64,000 nt of DNA from CALBPI01 sp038521865. GTDB taxonomy: Bacteria; Pseudomonadota; Gammaproteobacteria; Steroidobacterales; Woeseiaceae. A program made the translations under genes and the position numbers. Below the pieces are notes generated by a model, which searched no databases, was not told the DNA's origin, and saw nothing but the letters and a program-made list of their open reading frames with translations. This document shows positions 44,055-52,881 of the stretch, one piece after another (within the stretch, counting starts at the first letter, position 1; every line of letters begins with the position of its first letter). The stretch is from assembly GCA_038521865.1 (NCBI GenBank), contig JBCBKO010000005.1:1-64000 (forward strand), given 5' to 3'.

Positions 44055-44942
44055 TCAATCGATACGCTGCACAATGCGACGCGCCAGCACCGCGAGTGGT
44101 TCAGCCGCTGCACCGAACGGCTCGAGCAGGGCGAGCCCTTCTTCGTAAAGTCGTTCGCAATCCGCCTTGGCTTTTTCCAACCCAAAAATCGCGGGCCAGG
44201 TGGCCTTGTCGTGGACGAGATCCGATCCCGCCGGTTTTCCGATGGTCTCGGTGTCGCCTTCGATGTCGAGAATGTCGTCGCGAATCTGGAACGCGAGTCC
44301 GAGGTTTTCCGAAAATTGCTGCAGCATTTGACGGTGCGCACCAGAGGTTTGTGCAGATATCGCAACGGGCATCATGACCGCCGCGCGGATTAGAGCGCCC
44401 GTTTTTTGTGCAAACATTTGCCGCAGCAAAGCGCCGTCAATTTGTTTGCCCTCCGATTCGATATCGATGGCCTGACCGCCGGTCATGCCGAGCGACCCAC
44501 AGGCCTGCGCCAACAAGCGCACCATCGTGAGCCGTGCGGGTGCGACAGGGCCTGTGCTGCGCGCCAAGGTCTCAAACGCGAGCGGCTGCAGTGCGTCGGC
44601 CGCCAGGATTGCGGTGGCCTCATCGAACTGGCGGTGCACGGTGGGGCGGCCACGCCGAAGATCATCGTCATCCATTGCAGGCAGATCGTCGTGGACCAGC
44701 GAAAACGCGTGAATAAGCTCTACGGCGACCGCAGCGTCGTCCAGCGTTTGGCGGTCGTCGATGCCGAGCACTTCCCCCGTGGCGTAAACCAGCAACGGGC
44801 GGATACGCTTGCCGCCGTTCAGCGTGGCATAGCGCATGGCCTCGTGCAGTCGAACGGGCGGCGTGTCTGCTGTCGGTAGTGCTTGAGCAAGCGCGAGATC
44901 GACCCGAGCGATATAATCAGGAATAGCGTTTTCGAACGACAC
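44055..44942 (-). CDS. ispA: Farnesyl/geranyl diphosphate synthase (short-chain polyprenyl synthase)
   Basis: The two Asp-rich motifs are LVHDDLPAMDDD (DDx4D-type first motif) and FQIRDDILDIEGD, with GGKRIRPLL upstream. This is the IspA pattern, condensing IPP with DMAPP and GPP to FPP. The GTG at 44942 gives 295 residues; earlier ATGs add a poorly conserved leader. It diverges from the mevalonate gene series across 54 bases, so IPP supply and use are encoded side by side. Confidence 0.92.
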   Translation of the reverse strand: MSFENAIPDYIARVDLALAQALPTADTPPVRLHEAMRYATLNGGKRIRPLLVYATGEVLGIDDRQTLDDAAVAVELIHAFSLVHDDLPAMDDDDLRRGRPTVHRQFDEATAILAADALQPLAFETLARSTGPVAPARLTMVRLLAQACGSLGMTGGQAIDIESEGKQIDGALLRQMFAQKTGALIRAAVMMPVAISAQTSGAHRQMLQQFSENLGLAFQIRDDILDIEGDTETIGKPAGSDLVHDKATWPAIFGLEKAKADCERLYEEGLALLEPFGAAAEPLAVLARRIVQRID

Positions 44943-44996
44943 GATACGAGACAACCCCGGTAACAGAGCCGCTATTGTGCGCGCGCGGACAATGAT

Positions 44997-45980
44997 TTGA
45001 CAGATCAACCAGAGCAAATTTCACGCGCGAGTGCTCATGCGCATCCCAACATCGCGTTGGTCAAATACTGGGGCAAGTCCGACACCGGGCGGAACCTTCC
45101 CGCGACCGGTTCTTTGTCACTTACTCTGGGCGCGCTTCAGACACACACCACGGTCGCCCGGGGGGCATCGGACACGTTGATCGTGAATAGCGACTCCCGT
45201 CCCGAGATGGCGGAGCGGCTCTTTCGCTTTCTGGATTCAGCCTTTCCGGATCGCCCAGCGCTTTCTGTAGATACCCATAATGACTTTCCCACGGCCGCGG
45301 GACTTGCATCCTCAGCGTCCGGGTTCGCCGCGGTGGTTTGTGCGGTCGATGGACTGCTGCAGTCTGGCCACTCACAGCATCGACTGGCGCAGTTGGCGGG
45401 CGGCGGTTCAGGCTCAGCGGCGCGCTCGCTATACGGCGGCATCGTGAGGCTCGATGCGCCCACTACCGAAGATGACGACATCCGTTTGCGACCGCTGGCC
45501 GAACCTGCGGATTGGCCGCTGGAGGTTTTGGTTGCCGTCATCGACGAAGGTCCAAAGGCGGTTGGCTCGACGGAAGGCATGGAGCGGACCCGCGCGACGT
45601 CGCCGTATTACTTGGGTTGGATCGATAGCCATGCTCGCGATCTTGACTTGGCAACGGACGCGGTCGCCAAACGAGATTTTGCTGCACTGGCTGACGTGAC
45701 AGAACACAGTTTCTTCAAGATGCACGCGGTGATGATGTCGTCACAACCGGCACTGCTGTACTGGCTACCGGCGAGTGTGGGTGTGGTGCGCCTGATTGCG
45801 GATTTACGTGCACGTGGTTTGCCAGCATGTTGCACGATGGACGCAGGACCGCAGGTAAAGGTCGTGACGACGCCGGATGCGGCGACGGAGTTGGCGAGTG
45901 CGCTGGCGGGGGTGGCTGGCGTGCAGCGGGTCATCCGCTCGGGGCTCGGCAATGCCCCGGTTGTGAACCTCGAACGATGA
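44997..45980 (+). CDS. mvaD: Diphosphomevalonate decarboxylase
   Basis: The 327-residue GHMP-fold enzyme converts mevalonate diphosphate to IPP. The N-terminal block AHPNIALVKYWGKSDTGRN is the MvaD signature (K-Y-W-G-K), followed by LPATGSLSLTL, GLASSASGFAAVV with the phosphate loop, and GGGSGSAARSLYGGIV. The conserved catalytic Asp lies in the C-terminal MDAGPQVKV segment. TTG at 44997 is the only in-frame start that precedes this block. It is the first gene of the mevalonate series and overlaps the next by ATGA. Confidence 0.93.
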   Translation: MTDQPEQISRASAHAHPNIALVKYWGKSDTGRNLPATGSLSLTLGALQTHTTVARGASDTLIVNSDSRPEMAERLFRFLDSAFPDRPALSVDTHNDFPTAAGLASSASGFAAVVCAVDGLLQSGHSQHRLAQLAGGGSGSAARSLYGGIVRLDAPTTEDDDIRLRPLAEPADWPLEVLVAVIDEGPKAVGSTEGMERTRATSPYYLGWIDSHARDLDLATDAVAKRDFAALADVTEHSFFKMHAVMMSSQPALLYWLPASVGVVRLIADLRARGLPACCTMDAGPQVKVVTTPDAATELASALAGVAGVQRVIRSGLGNAPVVNLER

Positions 45981-46969
45981 CGGCTCGCATGATGCAGGCG
46001 CCCGGCAAGATGATGCTGTGCGGAGAATACGCCGTGCTCGACGGCGCGCCCGCTTTGTTGGCTTGCGCCGGACCGATGGTGACCGCGCGAATCGAGGCCA
46101 TCGAGCGCTCGCCCAGCATTGTGGAAACCCGAGTCGATACCGATCAAAACTGGCACTTCAGTTTTGACGATGAGTTGCGTTGGGCCGAACCGAATCCTCC
46201 AATGTTGATCGATGCACTTCTGCGGGAGTTTCCGCCGCTGGAGCCCTGCCGCCTCAGCGTCGATTCCAGTGCTTTCTTTGACGAAGGCCGAAAGCTCGGT
46301 CTTGGATCCAGCGCCGCTGTCGCGGTTGCCGTCGGTGCTGTGCTCGGCGCTGCGATCGATGCAGAGGCCGTTGCGAAGATGGCGTGCGCCCATCGCGTAT
46401 TCCAGGGTGGCAGCGGCAGCGGTGCGGACGTGCATGCGATTGCGACGGGCGGTGTTGTGCAGTTTGAACAAGGCGCGGCCACCTCGCTCCCAGCACCCCC
46501 GGAGGCATTAACGATTCAGCCGATCATCGCGAAAGCGTCTGTTTCCACCGTTGATCGGATCGCCAGATTTCGTTTGTGGCAGCAAACGGCATCGGGGGCG
46601 GGCGAACGGCTCGAGGCTCTTGGTGGTTGTGCGCGCGAGCTACTCCGCCGGTGGCGGGCAGGCGATAACCCAGCGATAATGCAAGGGTTTAGCGACTATC
46701 TGGCTCAGATGAGAGAGGTTTCCGATGCTGCCGGGTTGGATTATCTGGGCGGTGGGCATGAGCAGTTGATGCAACTCGCGCAAGACTGCGGCGTCGCCTA
46801 TAAACCCTGCGGTGCGGGCGGTGGTGATCTTGGATTTGCAGTGGCGATCGACACTGAGCAAATGCGCAGGTTTCGACAGCTCGCAGTAGATGCAGGTTTT
46901 GCAACCCCGGCATGGCCGGTCGGCACAGTAGCACCGCGTGGGGACGCGGCGAGAGGAGCGATACATTGA
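45977..46969 (+). CDS. Phosphomevalonate kinase (GHMP family)
   Basis: The 330-residue GHMP kinase has QAPGKMMLCGEYAVLDGAPA, the glycine-rich phosphate loop LGLGSSAAVAVAVG, the PMK-type substrate block FQGGSGSGADVHAIATGG and the C-terminal KPCGAGGGDLGFAVA. The SGSGADV block separates PMK from mevalonate kinase. It phosphorylates mevalonate-5-phosphate. ATGA overlap with mvaD and TTGA overlap with the following fusion gene indicate one transcript. Confidence 0.9.
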   Translation: MTARMMQAPGKMMLCGEYAVLDGAPALLACAGPMVTARIEAIERSPSIVETRVDTDQNWHFSFDDELRWAEPNPPMLIDALLREFPPLEPCRLSVDSSAFFDEGRKLGLGSSAAVAVAVGAVLGAAIDAEAVAKMACAHRVFQGGSGSGADVHAIATGGVVQFEQGAATSLPAPPEALTIQPIIAKASVSTVDRIARFRLWQQTASGAGERLEALGGCARELLRRWRAGDNPAIMQGFSDYLAQMREVSDAAGLDYLGGGHEQLMQLAQDCGVAYKPCGAGGGDLGFAVAIDTEQMRRFRQLAVDAGFATPAWPVGTVAPRGDAARGAIH

Positions 46970-49779
46970 CCTCAGTATTCAGCGGATTCTATCGGCTCGC
47001 GGTGAGCGAGCGACTATCCGTATTGCACGAGGCGGGTGCGATAACCACCGCTGATTTCGCTGCACTCTCGAGCGGGGATGTGACACTCGACCGTCACGTT
47101 GCCGAGCATCTCATCGAGAACGTTATCGGTGTTGCCGGGCTACCTTTTGCGGTGGCGCTGAATTTTCGGATCAATGGTGTTGATCGTCTGGTGCCGATGG
47201 TGGTCGAGGAACCTTCGATTGTCGCTGCGCTGTCATCGGCTGCGAAGATCGCTCGATCAGCGGGCGGCTTCCGCGTCGATAGTGATCCAGCGCTGATGAT
47301 CGGCCAGGTGCAGCTGCTCGATGTGGTCGATCCGGATGCGGCGCTTGCCGCCTTGGAAGCGGAGCGTGAGGCCATCCTGGAGGCAGCTAATGATGTCCAT
47401 CCGAATCTGACCGCTCGTGGCGGCGGTGTGCGCGGCATGGAGTGCCATGTACACGCGCGCACCGAGGGTGGTCACATGGTGATCGTCCATTTGTTGATCG
47501 ACACGTGTGACGCGATGGGCGCCAACCTGATCAACACGATTTGCGAGCAGGTGGCTCCGATGCTCGCCAGGATTGTCGAAGGTCGTGCGCATTTGCGTAT
47601 TCTTTCGAACCTCGCTGACCGTGCATTGGTGCGCTCGACGATGCGCGTGCCGTTGAAGGCGCTGGATAGCGATCCGGTGCGTGCCGCTTCAATTCGCGAT
47701 GGCATCATCGCGGCGAATGAGTTTGCCGAGTTAGACCCACATCGGGCGACAACTCACAACAAAGGGATCATGAACGGTATCGACGCGGTGGTTGTTGCGA
47801 CCGGTAACGACTGGCGCGCAGCAGAAGCGAGCGCGCATGCCTTTGCCGCGCGTGATGGCCGTTATCGCTCACTCACTCGCTGGGTAGCCAACGACGAGGG
47901 CGACCTTGTCGGGACGCTCGAGCTACCGATAAAACTCGGTATCGTCGGCGGCTCGGTGCGGGTCAACCCGGTCGCGCAGCTTAGCCTGCGATTGGCGGGG
48001 ATTGAGCGGGCTCGCGAGTTGGATGAAATCGCTTGTGCGGTAGGTCTTGCTCAGAACTTTTCAGCGATCAAGGCGCTCGCCACCGATGGCATTCAGCGTG
48101 GTCATATGGCGCTGCATGCCCGCAGCGTAGCCATCCAGGCTGGCGCGCGCGAACAGGAAGTGGACGCAGTCGTTGCCGACATGGTGAGCGAAGGGGCGGT
48201 CAAAACCTGGCGTGCGCGAGAGCTGCTTGACGCACTGCGTGCGAAATCGCCAGCTGCCGTGCCGCGATCCAAGATCGCTTCGGTCAGCAGTTCTGCCAAG
48301 ATTATTCTGGCGGGTGAGCATGCGGTGGTTTACGGCCGCCGCGCACTCGGCCTACCGATGCCCCGAGCCCTTCGGGCCGAGATCTTTGCTTCGAGCGAGC
48401 CTTTGACGATCGACGTTCCGGACTGGCAGTTGAGATTTGATGCAGCCGACGATTCCGATCTCAGAAGTCCGCTCGGGATGTTGGTCGAGACCATCACCCG
48501 ACTGCTCGAGCTTCCGCCTGCAAAGGGGCATATCGAAGTTGCGTCACGGATTCCTTTTGCGGCGGGTCTCGGTGGCTCAGCAGGCCTGGCCGTGGTGCTG
48601 ATTCGTGCGTTGGCCAGGCTCTCCCAGCAGACGCTCGACGACGAGACGATCAATCGAGTTGCGTTCGAGTGTGAAAAACTGGCGCACGGCACGCCTTCTG
48701 GCGTCGACAATACGCTCGCGACCTTCGCCAAGCCCCTGGTATTCGCACCGGCTGCGGAACAGCGCTGGCGTGATCTGAAAATTGGCAAACCGTTACAGCT
48801 CGTGATCGCTTTTAGTGGCGTTAAGGGCGTGACCTCCGAACTTGTCGCGCGAGTCGCGCAGCGGCGTGAGCGGCAGCCGGGGGTGTATGACCAGTTGTTC
48901 GATCAAATCGATCTGCAGGTCGATCGTTGCCTCGATGCGTTGGCGGCCGGCGATCATCAGGCCTTGGGTGATGCACTGAACGTCAACCAGGGTTTGCTAA
49001 ACGCGCTGGGCGTTAGCCACCCGAAGCTTGAGCAAATGCTCAGTGTCGCGAGAGATGCCGGCGCACTCGGCGCCAAGCTGACGGGTGCCGGTGGCGGCGG
49101 TTCCGTCGTCGCTGTCTGCGAACCGGAAACCGCAAACGCTGTTGCCGAGGCAATGCGCAAGGCGCGATTCGAGGCGCGAGTGATCGATATTCCGCCCACC
49201 GATGCCGCAGATGCGATTGTCTCGTTCGACGGGGAGGAGTTGATCCTCGTCGACAGCAACGACGAGCCCACTGGCTATCTCAGCAAAGCGGAAGCACACA
49301 ATGGCGAGGGCACCCTGCATCGCGCATTCTCATTGTTCGTGTTCAACGATGAGGGCGAATTGCTGCTGCAGCAACGGTCGCATGACAAGCGTCTGTGGGG
49401 TGGGTTTTGGTCAAACAGTTGCTGCTCTCATCCGCGTCGTGGCGAAACCATGGAGTACGCAGTCCATCGACGCCTCGAGCAAGAGCTAGGCTGCACGGCC
49501 GAATTGAAGTATCTCTACAAGTTTGAGTATCAGGCGAACTTCGGGCCCGAGGGCAGTGAGCACGAATTGTGCTCGGTCTACGTCGGACGACTGACGAGTG
49601 AGGTTCGGCCAAACAAAACGGAGATCGCGGATTGGCGATTTGTCTCGCCCGAGGCGGTGGACGCGATGCTCAAGAATGCGCCCGACACGCTCACCCCGTG
49701 GTTCAAGATGGAGTGGGAGCGGCTTCGCCGAGATCATTCAGACGAAATTGCGGCGCTCGCATCGTCGGTTCAGGCCTAA
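46966..49779 (+). CDS. Trifunctional fusion: class II HMG-CoA reductase, mevalonate kinase and type 1 IPP isomerase
   Basis: TTG at 46966 overlaps the PMK stop, with AGAGGAG eight bases before it; the 937-residue chain has three complete enzymes. Residues 1-430: class II HMG-CoA reductase, with catalytic Glu82 (VVEEPSIVA), Lys266 (HNKGIMNG), Asp282 (TGNDW) and His380 (QRGHMALHA), nearly the numbering of the Pseudomonas enzyme. Residues 438-748: mevalonate kinase, with AKIILAGEHAVVYG, AAGLGGSAG, GTPSGVDN and LTGAGGGGS. Residues 755-937: type 1 isopentenyl diphosphate isomerase, with the Cys motif SNSCCSHP and the catalytic Glu in EHELC. The two joints are short and no stop interrupts. Such a triple fusion is not a textbook arrangement. 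Confidence 0.95.
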   Translation: MTSVFSGFYRLAVSERLSVLHEAGAITTADFAALSSGDVTLDRHVAEHLIENVIGVAGLPFAVALNFRINGVDRLVPMVVEEPSIVAALSSAAKIARSAGGFRVDSDPALMIGQVQLLDVVDPDAALAALEAEREAILEAANDVHPNLTARGGGVRGMECHVHARTEGGHMVIVHLLIDTCDAMGANLINTICEQVAPMLARIVEGRAHLRILSNLADRALVRSTMRVPLKALDSDPVRAASIRDGIIAANEFAELDPHRATTHNKGIMNGIDAVVVATGNDWRAAEASAHAFAARDGRYRSLTRWVANDEGDLVGTLELPIKLGIVGGSVRVNPVAQLSLRLAGIERARELDEIACAVGLAQNFSAIKALATDGIQRGHMALHARSVAIQAGAREQEVDAVVADMVSEGAVKTWRARELLDALRAKSPAAVPRSKIASVSSSAKIILAGEHAVVYGRRALGLPMPRALRAEIFASSEPLTIDVPDWQLRFDAADDSDLRSPLGMLVETITRLLELPPAKGHIEVASRIPFAAGLGGSAGLAVVLIRALARLSQQTLDDETINRVAFECEKLAHGTPSGVDNTLATFAKPLVFAPAAEQRWRDLKIGKPLQLVIAFSGVKGVTSELVARVAQRRERQPGVYDQLFDQIDLQVDRCLDALAAGDHQALGDALNVNQGLLNALGVSHPKLEQMLSVARDAGALGAKLTGAGGGGSVVAVCEPETANAVAEAMRKARFEARVIDIPPTDAADAIVSFDGEELILVDSNDEPTGYLSKAEAHNGEGTLHRAFSLFVFNDEGELLLQQRSHDKRLWGGFWSNSCCSHPRRGETMEYAVHRRLEQELGCTAELKYLYKFEYQANFGPEGSEHELCSVYVGRLTSEVRPNKTEIADWRFVSPEAVDAMLKNAPDTLTPWFKMEWERLRRDHSDEIAALASSVQA

Positions 49780-49786
49780 GGCGGGG

Positions 49787-51250
49787 TTACGCCTGGAAGC
49801 GGTAGTACTCGATGCCGATGTCCTGAAAGCGATGATCGGTTTCTTTGCCAACGTCTTTGATGACGAACTCATCGGCATGCGATGCAGGCAGATCGTTCAC
49901 CCGGCGGCCGTCATGTAAAGCTTCGTATTGCGCCTGCGTCAGATCTATCGGACCTTCAAGCGCATCGGTGAACCGCATGCGGCGGGTGGCTTCACGCCAT
50001 GAATCGACGATGTACATCGGAATGACTTCTGCTGCGTCACCGCTGCCGTAGCCGAAGGTCAGGATTTCCTGGCCGGCGAGATCAAGGTCGCGCTCCAGTG
50101 CTTCCTCAAAACCGGCTGCCATCCATGCCGGCAATGCCGCAGTGTAGAGGTTGCCGAGATCACGCATGCGTTCGCTGCCAAGCGCAAGCTTACTCGGCAC
50201 CATGGACTCGTAATCCGGGTGCTTCCTCAACAAGCGCGCTAGTGCCATGGTCAGCGGCATCGTCTCTTCATTGAGACGCTCGCGACTGGCGAGCGCCGCA
50301 ACATCGTGAACTGCGGTGAGTTCAGCAACCAGCGCCGGCACATCGATGTCGCTGCCGTCAGCTAAGTCAGCAAGACGCGCCCGATGCGCATCACCGCCCG
50401 TGGCGAGTGCCCACAGATAAGCCACGGCGAGCCCGTTTTCCGGCATACGGCGGTAGGGCCTGTGCATAAAAATATGGTTCAGGCTCGCCAGATGATCGGC
50501 GGCCACGAGATCGCGCCGTCGATACATGTCGCCCAGCGCCTGGATCGTTTCATCTATATAGCAGGTGGTCGAATACTTGCCATTGAAGACCGGGAAGTCC
50601 TGCACCTGGTGAGTCTCGGTACGATCCTGATTGCAAAAGCGCAACATCGGCTTTCTGAAGTCCATAACACGGTAGTCAGATGCGCTGCCACTGCTCGGCA
50701 GATCGACCACGGCGAGTTTCGGATCTTCTTCGAGCAGCATCGCGACAGCGCCTGCGCCCTGCGTCGGTTCGCCGCTGCTACCTCGCTGGTACTCGGCAAT
50801 ATCTGCACAAACCACAATCGCCTGACTGCCACGTCCGTCCAGTGCGAGCGTGCGCAGTGCACTCTTCATGGCATAAACGCCACCGAGGCATGCGTGTTTG
50901 AACTCGGGGACTTCACAGGCACGCGACAACGGTGTCTTGCCCTCAGCGACGAGTGCTGAGTCGACCATGCCCTTGATGATGATCGCGCCTGCGGAATTGT
51001 CGAGGCTGGATTCGGTGCCGAGCCCAAGGAAACGAACGCGTTGCGGGTCGATTTCGTATTGACGAATCAATCGCAGGACCGCGGTCGCCGCCATGGTGTA
51101 CATGCTGTGCTGGTGCCCACGCATGCGGAAGCTGTGCCCGACAACCTCGCGCATCTTGGACCACTGCTGCCCGGTCCATTGGCACCACTGTTCGAGTTCC
51201 ACCCGGTAAGGCGGTACGTAGGTAGCGAGACCACTGATTCCGATGTTCAT
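49787..51250 (-). CDS. mvaS: Hydroxymethylglutaryl-CoA synthase
   Basis: The 487-residue thiolase-superfamily enzyme condenses acetyl-CoA with acetoacetyl-CoA. The start IGISGLATYVPPYRVE and the catalytic Cys in EFKHACLGGVYAMKSAL match bacterial HMG-CoA synthases, with later GRGSQAIVVCADIAEY and HRPYRRMPENGLAVAYL. It is about 80-100 residues longer than Gram-positive MvaS. It converges on the fusion gene eight bases away and is the only mevalonate gene on the minus strand. Confidence 0.9.
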   Translation of the reverse strand: MNIGISGLATYVPPYRVELEQWCQWTGQQWSKMREVVGHSFRMRGHQHSMYTMAATAVLRLIRQYEIDPQRVRFLGLGTESSLDNSAGAIIIKGMVDSALVAEGKTPLSRACEVPEFKHACLGGVYAMKSALRTLALDGRGSQAIVVCADIAEYQRGSSGEPTQGAGAVAMLLEEDPKLAVVDLPSSGSASDYRVMDFRKPMLRFCNQDRTETHQVQDFPVFNGKYSTTCYIDETIQALGDMYRRRDLVAADHLASLNHIFMHRPYRRMPENGLAVAYLWALATGGDAHRARLADLADGSDIDVPALVAELTAVHDVAALASRERLNEETMPLTMALARLLRKHPDYESMVPSKLALGSERMRDLGNLYTAALPAWMAAGFEEALERDLDLAGQEILTFGYGSGDAAEVIPMYIVDSWREATRRMRFTDALEGPIDLTQAQYEALHDGRRVNDLPASHADEFVIKDVGKETDHRFQDIGIEYYRFQA

Positions 51251-51373
51251 ATTCTTTTAATACCGCGAGTCGTTAGTGACAGCGGGACGTGCTGACGCAC
51301 CCTTACCGGGTGTGCTCGGATCGCCAATGGCAGCGCGGCTCTGCCGGAAGCGAAGGCTCGTTCCCCAAATGTG

Positions 51374-51402
51374 ATTGTAAAGCGAAGTTGACAAGCCCTC
51401 AA
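51374..51402 (-). promoter_or_regulatory. Candidate sigma-70 promoter for mvaS
   Basis: On the minus strand TTGAGG is followed after 17 bases by TACAAT. The pair lies 124 bases before the mvaS ATG, just beyond the stop of the upstream membrane-protein gene. The leader between holds two short inverted repeats (CACCC/GGGTG near 51300 and GGCAG/CTGCC near 51335), so it may be structured. No experimental support. Confidence 0.42.
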
Positions 51403-51409
51403 GCGGCGA

Positions 51410-52819
51410 TCAGTAGGTAATCACGATGTAGATGAGCGTGACGACTAACAAAAGCACGAACGAGGCCAGATACGCCGCGTTTATGATCAGAAACTTGGGG
51501 AGCGTCCATAGGTGCCCCTGACCGTAAACTTGTCTTAACGCCCGGTACAAATAGGTCCAGATGTAGATGCCGCCGATGACTGCTGGGATAACCATCAATG
51601 CTTCATGGAACCCGAGTGCATCTGCGACGTACTCGTAGAGCGTGATGACCAGCCAGCCCGTGAACGCAAAGGCGTGGTAGTGCATCAGCGTCAGTAGGTG
51701 TTCCACGTAGTACTTGCCAGTCAGGGGATAGAGCAGCTTCAGGACCAATGCCATCACCGGCAACAGTAATAGCGCCACCGCGGGCGCGGATTGCTCCATG
51801 CGCTCGAACAATCGTCTTCCCTTCGTCTCGATCAGGTCCTGACACACCTCGGTTTGGCGTTCAGGCGGCATGAGGCGTTGCAGCATCGGAATCCCGAAAT
51901 CGAGGTTGATGTCACAGCCGGTGTTGCCGTAGCGATCACTGCTCAGCTCCAGACCCGGCATTTCATCGAATTCCTCAGGATCTGACGCAGACGGTGGCGC
52001 GACCTCAGGGCCGATTTCGGTGCTAGCGCTATCCCCGACGACGGGTGGGTCTGTTTCCGGCTCGACTTCTGGCGCTTTTTTACTTTCTTCTTCTCTAGCA
52101 GCATCCTCGAGGGCTTGCGCAAGGTCCGCGCGTTGTTCCGCACTTTCCAGTAGTTCGCGGGCCTTTTCCGGGCTGAATTCCTCAATTTCTTCGGCAACGC
52201 TTGCCAGTTCCCTGGCGATACGCCGTTCGACGTCGGCCTCGGTGCTCGGACCCTCATCTTCGAAGTCGATCGACGACCCGCCGGTCACCTGCATCACCAG
52301 GAAAAACAGAAAGCTCAAGACGAGATAGGTACGGAATGGCGGCATATACCGCATGCGTCGTCCCGCAAGATACTCGGAAGTCAGAAACCCGGGCCGTGCC
52401 ATCAGTGGCCATACTGTGCGCCAGAGTCGCGAGTCAAAATCGAACAATTCGCCAAAGCCGTCGCGTAGAAGCTCGCCGAGCGTAATGACCCGAGCGCGGT
52501 TTTTTTGTCCGCAGTTCCAGCAATACTGGCCATCGAACGAGACACCGCAGTTCGGGCACGTCGCCATTTCGGCGCCATCGATCTTGCGTACCGCGCGGCT
52601 TGCATGCAGGTCGTTGCCGAACAGCTCTCGTCCCGCCCGTCTCATTGGGTCGGCATGTTCGAGCAGGTAGGTGTCGAGCGCGTTTTGATCGCGCATCAGG
52701 TAGTGGACCGTATAGGTCAAATCGCCGTTATCGGATTGCTCGGGCTTGAAGCGTTGCGCTTCCACAAATCCTGGAAGCTCGAGCATGTGCTTCACATGCT
52801 CCGGCAGCCACTCGGCCAT
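51410..52819 (-). CDS. DUF4286 plus DUF3667-like zinc-ribbon membrane protein
   Basis: The 469-residue protein has an N-terminal DUF4286-like domain (PEHVKHMLELPGFVEAQRF; LTYTVHYLMRDQNALDTYL), then a zinc ribbon (CPNCGVSFDGQYCWNCGQ), then a DUF3667 membrane region starting FRTYLVLSFLFFLVMQVTGG. A long acidic Glu/Ala-rich segment near residues 185-290 is followed by three more hydrophobic helices, the last at the C-terminus. Neither domain has a known function that I can state. It is separated from mvaS by about 160 bases. Confidence 0.8.
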   Translation of the reverse strand: MAEWLPEHVKHMLELPGFVEAQRFKPEQSDNGDLTYTVHYLMRDQNALDTYLLEHADPMRRAGRELFGNDLHASRAVRKIDGAEMATCPNCGVSFDGQYCWNCGQKNRARVITLGELLRDGFGELFDFDSRLWRTVWPLMARPGFLTSEYLAGRRMRYMPPFRTYLVLSFLFFLVMQVTGGSSIDFEDEGPSTEADVERRIARELASVAEEIEEFSPEKARELLESAEQRADLAQALEDAAREEESKKAPEVEPETDPPVVGDSASTEIGPEVAPPSASDPEEFDEMPGLELSSDRYGNTGCDINLDFGIPMLQRLMPPERQTEVCQDLIETKGRRLFERMEQSAPAVALLLLPVMALVLKLLYPLTGKYYVEHLLTLMHYHAFAFTGWLVITLYEYVADALGFHEALMVIPAVIGGIYIWTYLYRALRQVYGQGHLWTLPKFLIINAAYLASFVLLLVVTLIYIVITY

Positions 52820-52881
52820 CTCAGCACTCCGGGCCGCAGGGACCCGGAGGCTGACTTCATAGACGACCTGCGGCTTCAGCG

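Noticed and set aside
43413..44393. A 326-codon plus-strand open frame over dinB and ispA.
   Set aside because: It is antisense to intact dinB and ispA and its translation is Arg/His-rich without family features.
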